Positions 1-5,715 are shown, counted from the first letter of the stretch. The stretch is DNA of 6,427 nucleotides from Bacteroidota bacterium (GCA_027621335.1 JAQCAN010000150.1:1-6427); one strand, 5' to 3'. Translations and numbers: made by a program. The notes: a model not told the origin generated them from the letters alone.

Positions 1-228
1 TAGTGCAGGCAATTCGAATGCGCCAACAAGGATGTCGTTGGCAAAAAGCCAAACGTCTGTAATGTTCTGTGAATCAGCACCAAATTGAGCCACGTCCTCG
101 GCAGGGATGTCCAAAGTGAAGGCATCTACTTGGATGTAACAGGGAACCTGTTCTTCCGGATTGATCAGGTCACAAGCCGAGGACCCAATGAGGATCGCGA
201 GCAGGATGGCGGGTTGTTTGAAGGGCAT
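1..228 (-). CDS. Small lipoprotein of unknown function, 5' part only
   Basis: An open frame runs from an ATG at 228 down to base 1 without a stop, giving 76 residues; the rest lies beyond the left edge. The protein begins with a short hydrophobic signal (residues 6-18) ending in SSAC, so Cys19 is the likely lipidated residue after signal peptidase II cleavage; Ser at -3 makes the lipobox imperfect. The mature part contains the stretch NITDVWLFANDILVGAFELP (residues 55-74). From memory, this resembles a conserved but uncharacterised Bacteroidota lipoprotein family with an ITDVW...ND..LGVFELP signature. It lies 85 nt downstream of the oxidoreductase gene on the same strand, so co-transcription is possible. 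No Shine-Dalgarno is visible, as usual in this phylum. I cannot assign a function. The call rests on the lipoprotein signal and the uninterrupted frame. Confidence 0.8.
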   Translation of the reverse strand, partial: MPFKQPAILLAILIGSSACDLINPEEQVPCYIQVDAFTLDIPAEDVAQFGADSQNITDVWLFANDILVGAFELPAL

Positions 229-279
229 AATCAAGCTGAGCGACCGCGAATCTACATTGTTCCATGCAATCGCGACAAA

Positions 280-299
280 CGTTCATCCTAGGATGAACG
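280..299. repeat. Perfect 20-bp palindrome between oxidoreductase and lipoprotein genes
   Basis: CGTTCATCCTAGGATGAACG reads identically on both strands. As RNA on the minus strand it would form an 8-bp hairpin with a CUAG loop, starting 14 nt after the oxidoreductase stop codon. It is followed there by only TTTG, and on the plus strand by CAAGAAAAAGC, so neither direction gives a good intrinsic terminator. It could be a weak terminator or processing hairpin between the two minus-strand genes, or an operator for a dimeric regulator in front of the lipoprotein gene. The sequence does not decide between these. Confidence 0.75.
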
Positions 300-313
300 C
301 AAGAAAAAGCAGA

Positions 314-1309
314 CTATTGCCCCTGAGGTCTCTGGGCGATCTGCTCCATGATACGATGGGCGATCTCCAAAGCTTTATACCCTTGGGTCACACTCACCGG
401 AGGTTGACTTCCTTCTCGGATAGCCTTCGCCAAGGCATGGAGTTCATCTTCTATCGCATTATTCGGGGCTACTTCAGGTCGTTCGAAGTTAATCTCTCTT
501 AAGGTTTTACCGTTGCCTGGATCCACCACTACTGCAAAGGGATTGCTCTCTCCATGGACCTCTTTCATGGTCACCACCTCACACTTCTTTTCTAGGAAAT
601 CCACTGAGATGTAGGCATCCTTCTGGAAGAAACGTGTCTTTCGCATGTTCTTCATGGAGATGCGGCTAGCGGTAAGATTGGCCACGCAACCATTCTCGAA
701 TTCCAACCTCGCGTTGGCGATGTCTGGCGTATCACTGATGACCTTTACTCCGCTGGCTGATATGTTTCTGACATCGGACTTGACAGAATGCAGAATGATG
801 TCTATGTCATGGATCATGAGGTCCAATACCACTGGGACATCGGTGCCGCGTGGATTGAATTGGGCCAAGCGGTGTGCTTCCACGAACATCGGCCTATCCA
901 AAAAAGCCTCCACTGCGGTGAATGCAGGATTGAAACGTTCTACGTGTCCCACTTGGATCTTCACATCGGCCTCTTCTGAAAGCCGAATGAGCTTCTTCCC
1001 CTCTTCCAACGTATTGGTCATTGGCTTCTCAATGAAAAGATGTTTGAAACGCTTAATGGCGCTAAGGGCACAATCGAAGTGAGAGAGAGTGGGGGTGACG
1101 ATATCCACCACATCCACCAGGTCCATAAGGACTTCCATTTTTGAGTAAGCCTTGACGCTGAATTCGGCACTCACCTTGGCAGAGACCACTGGATCAGGAT
1201 CATAGAATCCTATGAGGTCATAGTGTGGGGAGTTCTTGAGGATCTTGAGGTGGATTCGTCCCAGGTGCCCAGCGCCCAGCACACAGACCTTTAGAGGTTC
1301 ATTTGTCAT
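314..1309 (-). CDS. Gfo/Idh/MocA-family NAD(P)-dependent oxidoreductase
   Basis: This 331-residue protein has the usual length and order of the family: an N-terminal Rossmann fold with the nucleotide-binding motif GAGHLGRIH (residues 12-20), the family EKP motif (94-96, with Lys95 as the likely catalytic or substrate-contacting lysine), and a C-terminal alpha/beta domain carrying DLMIHDID (163-170) with the conserved Asp and His. VGHVERFNPAF (120-130) follows EKP. Members oxidise or reduce sugars, inositols or nucleotide sugars in the cytoplasm. The VGH.ERFNP form recalls, from memory, UDP-sugar 3-dehydrogenases of the GnnA type, but no lipid A or polysaccharide gene is present here to support that, so the substrate stays open. 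It diverges from pcm and may be co-transcribed with the downstream lipoprotein gene. The ATG at 1309 is the only plausible start near the Rossmann motif. Confidence 0.92.
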   Translation of the reverse strand: MTNEPLKVCVLGAGHLGRIHLKILKNSPHYDLIGFYDPDPVVSAKVSAEFSVKAYSKMEVLMDLVDVVDIVTPTLSHFDCALSAIKRFKHLFIEKPMTNTLEEGKKLIRLSEEADVKIQVGHVERFNPAFTAVEAFLDRPMFVEAHRLAQFNPRGTDVPVVLDLMIHDIDIILHSVKSDVRNISASGVKVISDTPDIANARLEFENGCVANLTASRISMKNMRKTRFFQKDAYISVDFLEKKCEVVTMKEVHGESNPFAVVVDPGNGKTLREINFERPEVAPNNAIEDELHALAKAIREGSQPPVSVTQGYKALEIAHRIMEQIAQRPQGQ

Positions 1310-1316
1310 AGTGATG

Positions 1317-1324
1317 CAAAGCTA
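1317..1324 (-). promoter_or_regulatory. Candidate -7 element for the oxidoreductase gene
   Basis: On the minus strand, TAGCTTTG is an exact match to the Bacteroidota -7 consensus TAnnTTTG. It ends only 7 nt before the ATG at 1309, so transcription would begin almost at the start codon and give a nearly leaderless mRNA. No TTG lies at the normal -33 distance (ATG occupies that place at 19-nt spacing). The short leader and missing -33 box keep this tentative. Confidence 0.35.
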
Positions 1325-1405
1325 CAGTCCTAATACACCTTACCATGTTATCAAGTCAAGTCTATTCAACAGAGATATCCTCAAGACAAGTTCTATTTTT
1401 CGGAC

Positions 1406-2053
1406 ATGGTAGATTCTTACAGACACAAAGGGATGAGGAAGCGTATGGTGGAGGCGCTCAGGGCCAAAGGTCTTACGTCTGACATGGTCATTCAGGCGAT
1501 GCTGGAAGTCCCAAGGCACTTTTTTGTCGACAACGTATTCGTAGAACATGCCTATGATGATAAAGCCTTTCCAATAGCTGCAGGACAGACCATATCGCAT
1601 CCGTCCACAGTGGCCATGCAATCGCAATTGTTGGATGTAAAGCCGGGAATGAAAGTTTTGGAGATAGGAACTGGTTCTGGGTATCAGGCTGCGGTGTTGA
1701 TAAAAATGGGTGTACGACTTTATTCCATAGAACGACAAAAGGAACTCTACACCAGGACAAAGCCCCTCTTGAAGAAGATGAATTATCACTGTGAGTGTTA
1801 CTATGGAGACGGCTATAAGGGCAAGACGGCCTTTGCCCCTTTCGACCGTATTATTATCACCTGCGGAGCACCCTTCATACCAGAGGATCTTGTCCAGCAG
1901 CTCAGTATTGGCGGGCGCATGGTCATACCTGTTGGTGCCGATGATACCCGAGAGATGTTCAGTTTGGATAAGACCGAAAGCGGCCTCAAAAAACTAACCC
2001 ATGGAGCCTATAAGTTCGTTCCAATGCTGGAACAGAAAGGAAGCGATATCTGA
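1406..2053 (+). CDS. pcm: Protein-L-isoaspartate (D-aspartate) O-methyltransferase
   Basis: This cytoplasmic repair enzyme transfers a methyl group from S-adenosylmethionine to the carboxylate of isoaspartyl residues in aged proteins, allowing return to normal Asp through a succinimide. The 215-residue length is typical. Visible family motifs in order are: QTISHPSTVA (61-70), which forms part of the substrate site; the SAM-binding motif I VLEIGTGSGYQAAVL (84-98); GDGYKG (134-139); motif II FDRIIITCGA (146-155); motif III IGGRMVIPVG (168-177); and a C-terminal KFVPML (203-208). The first ATG is taken as start because the N-terminal helix preceding the PRHFF element (36-40) then has the usual length; Met10 is a possible alternative. 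It diverges from the oxidoreductase gene over 96 bp and is followed by a hairpin. I see no convincing promoter directly upstream. Confidence 0.96.
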   Translation: MVDSYRHKGMRKRMVEALRAKGLTSDMVIQAMLEVPRHFFVDNVFVEHAYDDKAFPIAAGQTISHPSTVAMQSQLLDVKPGMKVLEIGTGSGYQAAVLIKMGVRLYSIERQKELYTRTKPLLKKMNYHCECYYGDGYKGKTAFAPFDRIIITCGAPFIPEDLVQQLSIGGRMVIPVGADDTREMFSLDKTESGLKKLTHGAYKFVPMLEQKGSDI

Positions 2054-2082
2054 CCTCATTCGAGTCAGGGCGATGAGGTTTT
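2053..2082 (+). terminator. Modest intrinsic terminator after pcm
   Basis: ACCTCAT (2053-2059) pairs with ATGAGGT (2073-2079) to form a 7-bp stem, with G-U wobbles possible at both ends. The loop is about 13 nt and a TTTT run follows (2079-2082). The stem begins at the last base of the pcm stop codon. The large loop and short T-run suggest moderate efficiency. Confidence 0.6.
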
Positions 2083-2140
2083 CAACATGATTCAAATAGG
2101 TGTTGATAACTCCAGAAAAGGCCGGTCTAGTAGTCTTCTC

Positions 2141-2170
2141 TTGCAGATAGTTTTGATTGTACTAACTTTA
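2141..2170 (+). promoter_or_regulatory. Bacteroidota-type promoter for the beta-barrel gene
   Basis: TTG at 2141-2143 is separated by 19 nt from TAACTTTA (2163-2170). This matches the Bacteroidota -33 TTG / -7 TAnnTTTG arrangement except for the last base. Transcription would begin near 2175, leaving a leader of roughly 15 nt that is rich in A and T, a leader type linked to good translation in this phylum. The position right before a likely abundant outer-membrane protein gene supports it. Confidence 0.55.
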
Positions 2171-2189
2171 ACTTAAAATCAAGTAAATT

Positions 2190-2993
2190 ATGAAAAAGGT
2201 AACAATGATATTATGTGCTGTATTTGTCACTAGTCTGATGATGGCACAAGATGGACTGGTCTCGAAGAGGGGAATTAATATCCTTCCAGAGGCTGGTGAA
2301 TGGGCTATTGGAATAGATGCCTCTCCAATTTTCGAGTATGTAGGCAATATCTTCAATGGCACTATGGATAACAGTGCTCCAGTATTCCAAAGCAATAGTG
2401 AATACCAAGATGTACCAGGCGGCTTCGCCATCTGTGGAAAGATGATGGTCGATGCCAATACCGCGTATAGAGCAAAAGTGCGCATTGGATTGAACAACAC
2501 CAGTGACAGAACCTTGGTGCCCGATGCCACCGAGCCAGAGGAATTCGTAGAAGATGAATCCAAGACGAGCAACTTCGGTATTGCACTGGGAGCAGGAATT
2601 GAGAAAAGACGTGGAAGCTCTAGAGTGCAAGGCGTATACGGAGCAGAAGCAATGATCGGTTTCGGTAGTTCCTCTACCGAGGAAATCTACGGAAACGACA
2701 TTGAAGATGTCGGAGGTTCACGTCCAGTGAGTTCAAAGTCTGGCTCTACTGTAATGTTCGGGGTGAATGGCTTTGCCGGTATTGAATATTTCGTAGCGCC
2801 TAAGGTCTCAATTGGAGGTGAATACACTTGGGGATTGAGCATCATGTCTACTGGAGATGATGAGTTCGTCACTGAGACTTACGATGGTACAAATGTTGAC
2901 ACCACTACATCCGACTCAGCTGGTGGAAGTTCATTCTCATTGGACACTGGGACGAGAGGTCAGTTCGCCATGAAGGCAAACTTCTACTTCTGA
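2190..2993 (+). CDS. Outer-membrane beta-barrel protein, uncharacterised family
   Basis: This 267-residue exported protein has a classic signal peptide (lysines 2-3, hydrophobic 5-18, MMA then predicted cleavage before Gln20). The mature chain alternates hydrophobic and polar residues as in beta-strands, for example AIGIDASPIFEYVG (39-52), NFGIALGAGIEK (128-139), VMFGVNGFAGIEYFV (188-202) and VSIGGEYTWGLSIM (206-219). Between them lie Ser/Thr/acid-rich stretches (about 161-187 and 220-250) that look like extracellular loops. It ends in FAMKANFYF, a terminal-aromatic strand of the kind recognised by the BAM complex. The early SKRGINILPEAGEWAIGID segment (25-43) resembles, from memory, a recurrent N-terminus of hypothetical Bacteroidota outer-membrane proteins. 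It has its own promoter and a strong terminator, so it is probably a single-gene unit. Role unknown: pore, adhesin or structural protein are all possible. Confidence 0.87.
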   Translation: MKKVTMILCAVFVTSLMMAQDGLVSKRGINILPEAGEWAIGIDASPIFEYVGNIFNGTMDNSAPVFQSNSEYQDVPGGFAICGKMMVDANTAYRAKVRIGLNNTSDRTLVPDATEPEEFVEDESKTSNFGIALGAGIEKRRGSSRVQGVYGAEAMIGFGSSSTEEIYGNDIEDVGGSRPVSSKSGSTVMFGVNGFAGIEYFVAPKVSIGGEYTWGLSIMSTGDDEFVTETYDGTNVDTTTSDSAGGSSFSLDTGTRGQFAMKANFYF

Positions 2994-3018
2994 TCATCTA
3001 GGAGTTAAAGAATTATAG

Positions 3019-3054
3019 CCCTGGATCCACCATAGGATCCAGGGTTTTCTTTTT
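3019..3054 (+). terminator. Strong intrinsic terminator after the beta-barrel gene
   Basis: CCCTGGATCC (3019-3028) pairs perfectly with GGATCCAGGG (3035-3044) around a 6-nt loop, and TTTTCTTTTT follows (3045-3054). The 10-bp GC-rich stem with a long T-tract is among the clearest signals in the window. It should isolate the beta-barrel transcript from the cyclase gene downstream. Confidence 0.93.
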
Positions 3055-3125
3055 AGCGTTGGACCTTGCTTTCCTTGGGATATGCACTAACTCAATTGAC
3101 TACAGGGAATACCTTGGAAAGCCCC

Positions 3126-3154
3126 TTGCTTAGAGCCCCAAATACCTACCTTTG
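3126..3154 (+). promoter_or_regulatory. Bacteroidota-type promoter for the glutaminyl cyclase gene
   Basis: TTG at 3126-3128 lies 18 nt upstream of TACCTTTG (3147-3154), an exact match to the TAnnTTTG consensus. Transcription would begin near 3160, giving a leader of about 11 nt before the ATG at 3171. Because a strong terminator lies just upstream, this gene needs its own promoter, which supports the call. Confidence 0.6.
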
Positions 3155-3170
3155 AGCACCTTAGACTAGC

Positions 3171-4238
3171 ATGAGCTTGCGATTTTCTACTTCCTTCTGG
3201 GTGCTTTCCATTTTGATATTGAGTTCATGTAGCTCATGTGGTGATGAGAACAAAGACCCGGTTCAAGTCAATGCTATCAGAGAGTGCAACTTGGCCATGG
3301 CCACCAATGAAATTAGGGCAGGAGAGCCTATTGATTTCAAATTCACCTACACAAAGGCTGAGAAACAAATCATGGACACTATCATTTTCTTGGATGATAT
3401 GATTCTGCCTTCGGGACCGATGTTCACGGGGGATATGCCAGTAGGAAAGCATGAACTCAGAGCCAGATTCCTTTTCAGTGACTCCTCTACCTGCGAGAGC
3501 TATCGCAGTTTCGAGCTGATTTCGGACATAGAGCCTGAAGTATGGTCATATATTCTACTTAGAACATTGCCTCATGACCAAACAGCCTTTACTCAAGGAC
3601 TTACATGGCATAACGGACAGTTATATGAAGGGACAGGAGTCTATGGGGAATCGGTCATCTACCATTATTTGCCAGGCTCTGGTGATTTCAAACAGAAGAT
3701 CGAATTACCTCTCGCGTATTTTGGGGAAGGCATCACCATCTTGAATGACAAGCTTTTCCAATTGACCTATAAGGAAGGGAAGGCCTTTGCCTATGACTTG
3801 GAGAGCATGGAGCTCTTGAGCGAATTCAGCTATACAGGTGAAGGATGGGGCTTGACTGATGATGGGACCCACCTCATCATGTCCGATGGGACTCATGTCC
3901 TGCGCTTCTTGGACCCGGAGACATTTGAAGTAGTCAGAGAGCAAGCGGTATATAGCAATAAGGGTAAGGAGTTGGCTATCAATGAAATGGAGTATGTGGA
4001 CGGTGTCATTTATGCCAATATCTATGGCACTCCTTATATCGCAAGTATAGATCCACTCTCAGGTAAGGTCCTAGCTTATGTGGATTGCCGTGGCATCTTG
4101 CCAGCTGATCAACGCACAGGTAGTGAGGATGTCTTTAACGGCATTGCATATGACCCTGCGAGGCAGGTCTTCTACCTTACAGGAAAGTATTGGCCCAAGC
4201 TCTTTGAAGTGAGGTTCAATACAATTGCGAACCTATGA
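3171..4238 (+). CDS. Glutaminyl-peptide cyclotransferase (plant/bacterial beta-propeller type), lipoprotein
   Basis: This enzyme would convert N-terminal Gln of exported proteins to pyroglutamate, releasing ammonia. The 355-residue chain begins with a signal peptide ending in the lipobox LSSC (17-20), so it is probably anchored by Cys20 in the periplasm or cell envelope. Residues about 27-120 form an extra beta-rich, probably Ig-like domain with two cysteines (39 and 108) that could pair. The catalytic five-bladed propeller occupies about 125-355. Its family signatures are FTQGL (140-144), YEGTGVYG (152-159, with Glu153 as the likely general acid/base by analogy with papaya and Zymomonas enzymes), GEGWGLT (223-229), INEMEY (270-275) with YANIYGTPYIASIDP (281-295), FNGIAYD (322-328) and TGKYWPKLFEV (337-347). 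It has its own promoter and ends 6 nt from a convergent gene. Confidence in family is high; lipidation is inferred from the signal. Confidence 0.94.
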   Translation: MSLRFSTSFWVLSILILSSCSSCGDENKDPVQVNAIRECNLAMATNEIRAGEPIDFKFTYTKAEKQIMDTIIFLDDMILPSGPMFTGDMPVGKHELRARFLFSDSSTCESYRSFELISDIEPEVWSYILLRTLPHDQTAFTQGLTWHNGQLYEGTGVYGESVIYHYLPGSGDFKQKIELPLAYFGEGITILNDKLFQLTYKEGKAFAYDLESMELLSEFSYTGEGWGLTDDGTHLIMSDGTHVLRFLDPETFEVVREQAVYSNKGKELAINEMEYVDGVIYANIYGTPYIASIDPLSGKVLAYVDCRGILPADQRTGSEDVFNGIAYDPARQVFYLTGKYWPKLFEVRFNTIANL

Positions 4239-4244
4239 ACTGGC

Positions 4245-4859
4245 TTACTTGACTGTAAGTCGGAACATCTCTCTCTCACCTATCTTCCCGATGAGTTCAT
4301 CTCCGACCGAGATAGGCCCAACCCCTGCAGGCGTACCAGTATAAATGAGGTCACCGATTTTCAAGGTGAAGTACTTGGAGACCTCTTGGATCAGTCGATC
4401 GATAGAAAAGAGCATATCCTTGCTGTTTCCTTTTTGAACCAAGGCGCCATTCTGTGTCAGACTGAAGGAGACATCATTGATATCGTGTATTTCGCTCAAT
4501 GGGATGAAGGCCTCACTTAAAGGAGCAGAATGATCCCAGGCTTTTGCTTTCTCCCATGGGAGGCCTTTCGCCTTGCATTCCTGCTGGATATCTCTTGCAG
4601 TAAAATCAAGGCCCAGCCCTATGCTTGAATAGTAACGAGGTGCGAACCGCTCCTCGATATGCTTACCGACCTTGTCTATGCGCACTACCAGTTCCACCTC
4701 AAAATGAACATCTTGGGAATGAGCTGGGTAATAGAATGGATGACCTCTAGGTATGAGTGCGGTCTCAGGTTTTAGGAATACGACAGGCTCATCAGGGATC
4801 TCATTTCCCAATTCCTTGGCATGTTGCGCGTAATTGCGTCCTATACAGATGATCTTCAT
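4245..4859 (-). CDS. Fumarylacetoacetate hydrolase-family protein (FAHD1-like acylpyruvase / oxaloacetate tautomerase type)
   Basis: At 204 residues this is the short single-domain form of the FAH family, cytoplasmic, acting on 2-oxo or 1,3-dicarbonyl acids using Mg2+ or Mn2+. The metal ligands are visible as HFEVE (52-56, Glu54 and Glu56) and GLDFTARDIQ (83-92, Asp85). The N-terminal GRNYAQHAKELG (7-18) supplies the His13/Glu16 pair that matches the catalytic dyad of human FAHD1, and PWEKAKAWDHSAPLS (101-115) carries the matching lysine (Lys106). TGTPAGVGP (174-182) is the family C-terminal signature. FAHD1-type members cleave acylpyruvates, decarboxylate oxaloacetate or interconvert its keto and enol forms; the sequence alone does not choose. 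It starts 12 nt after the exonuclease stop codon on the same strand, so the two genes are probably one operon. No tyrosine-degradation genes are nearby, arguing against a true fumarylacetoacetase role. Confidence 0.92.
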   Translation of the reverse strand: MKIICIGRNYAQHAKELGNEIPDEPVVFLKPETALIPRGHPFYYPAHSQDVHFEVELVVRIDKVGKHIEERFAPRYYSSIGLGLDFTARDIQQECKAKGLPWEKAKAWDHSAPLSEAFIPLSEIHDINDVSFSLTQNGALVQKGNSKDMLFSIDRLIQEVSKYFTLKIGDLIYTGTPAGVGPISVGDELIGKIGEREMFRLTVK

Positions 4860-4871
4860 GGCAGTTCGATT

Positions 4872-5645
4872 TCAACGTGGATTCATCTCACGCCAGATAC
4901 GAGTCAGTACCTTCTTCGTATATTGGGGGAAGTCTGCATTGATCATCCAGTGATAGTAGGACGGCTCATTTAGGAAGACTTGCTTCACTGGAATTCCTTT
5001 GTGTTTCCCAAAGTTGAAGACAGGTACCTCTTTTTCATCCAGCGCGATCCGTCCTGCAAAGTCGAGATTATTGGAGTTCCCCTTACTGAATTCGCTCAGG
5101 CTTTCGACATTGTTTTCCAATTCCTCACCGTATCGTTCCAGCTGGGATTTGAGGACTTCCAATGTCGCTCTCACATCAGCTTCTGCACTATGCGCATTCA
5201 CGATTTCCTTCTCACAATAGAATTTGTAGGCTGCGGCAAGGGTGCGCTGTTCCATTCGATGGAAGATATTCTGCACATCAATGAAATTGCGATCTGATAG
5301 GTCATAGCGCTCGCTTACCCTGAGGAACTCCTCCATGAGGAGAGGGATATCGAATCGGTTGCTGTTATAGCCAGCCAGGTCACAGTCTTTTAGGAACTCG
5401 AAGATCTCAGAAGACTTATACTCGAAACTCGGGCAGTGTCTGATATCTTCATCCGTAATACCATGTATGGCCGATGAGCTCGCAGGAATCGGAATAGTGG
5501 GGTTCAATCGCTCTAGATAGGTGGTCTCAGTGCCGTCAGGCATGACTTTGATTATGCAGATTTCCACTATCCTATCCTTGGCCACATCAGTTCCAGTGGT
5601 TTCCAGATCGAAAAAGGCCAATGGCCTTGTCAAGTTCAATTCCAT
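4872..5645 (-). CDS. DEDDh-family 3'-5' exonuclease with ExoX-like C-terminal domain
   Basis: This 257-residue cytoplasmic nuclease shows the DnaQ/DEDDh active site complete. Exo I is FFDLETTG (11-18, Asp13 and Glu15), followed by AIHGIT (59-64). Exo II is AGYNSNRFDIPLL (91-103, Asp99). Exo III is HSAEADV (152-158, His152 and Asp157). After a charged linker (about 165-208), the C-terminal segment FNFGKHKG (210-217) with YYHWMINADFP (230-240) matches the small domain found at the end of exodeoxyribonuclease X and related proteins. It is therefore likely a DNA repair or nucleic-acid trimming exonuclease and not the replicative proofreading subunit. I place the start at the ATG at 5645, giving MELNLTRPLAFFDLETTG. 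The frame extends two codons upstream to a TTG at 5651, but family members start with MEL-like sequence. The FAH gene follows after 12 nt. Confidence 0.93.
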   Translation of the reverse strand: MELNLTRPLAFFDLETTGTDVAKDRIVEICIIKVMPDGTETTYLERLNPTIPIPASSSAIHGITDEDIRHCPSFEYKSSEIFEFLKDCDLAGYNSNRFDIPLLMEEFLRVSERYDLSDRNFIDVQNIFHRMEQRTLAAAYKFYCEKEIVNAHSAEADVRATLEVLKSQLERYGEELENNVESLSEFSKGNSNNLDFAGRIALDEKEVPVFNFGKHKGIPVKQVFLNEPSYYHWMINADFPQYTKKVLTRIWREMNPR

Positions 5646-5669
5646 GTTCAAGTAATTTCTGATTCGAAT

Positions 5670-5694
5670 AAAAAAGCCCCTGTCCAGCAGGGGC
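5670..5694 (-). terminator. Strong intrinsic terminator after the OmpA-like gene
   Basis: Read on the minus strand, GCCCCTG pairs with CAGGGGC (7 bp, GC-rich) around a 5-nt loop, and six T residues follow (5675-5670). It lies 21 nt after the stop codon of the OmpA-like gene and only about 25 nt before the exonuclease ATG. On the plus strand the hairpin is followed by CTTTCTT, so it may have weak activity in that direction too, though no plus-strand gene reads into it. Confidence 0.9.
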
Positions 5695-5715
5695 CTTTCT
5701 TCTGTTCAATGTATC

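Noticed and set aside
85..502. Two overlapping plus-strand frames at the left end
   Set aside because: They run antisense to the lipoprotein and to the end of the oxidoreductase gene, and across the palindrome. The minus-strand lipoprotein with its signal peptide explains the region better.
645..1082. Plus-strand open frame of 145 codons
   Set aside because: It is antisense to the strongly conserved oxidoreductase gene, and its translation shows no domain, signal peptide or known motif.
1394..1401. TATTTTTC as a possible -7 box for pcm
   Set aside because: It ends 4 nt before the start codon, differs from the consensus at the last base, and has no TTG at the -33 distance.
1340..1789. Minus-strand open frame of 149 codons overlapping the divergent promoter region and pcm
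   Set aside because: Most of it is antisense to the SAM-binding core of pcm, and the translation shows no recognisable family.
2211..2630. Minus-strand frames of 74-139 codons inside the beta-barrel gene
   Set aside because: They are antisense to a gene with a signal peptide, strand pattern and terminal aromatic signature, and have no recognisable content.
4980..5297. Plus-strand open frame of 105 codons inside the exonuclease gene
   Set aside because: It is antisense to the Exo II/III region of a clearly coding gene, and its translation has no supporting motif.
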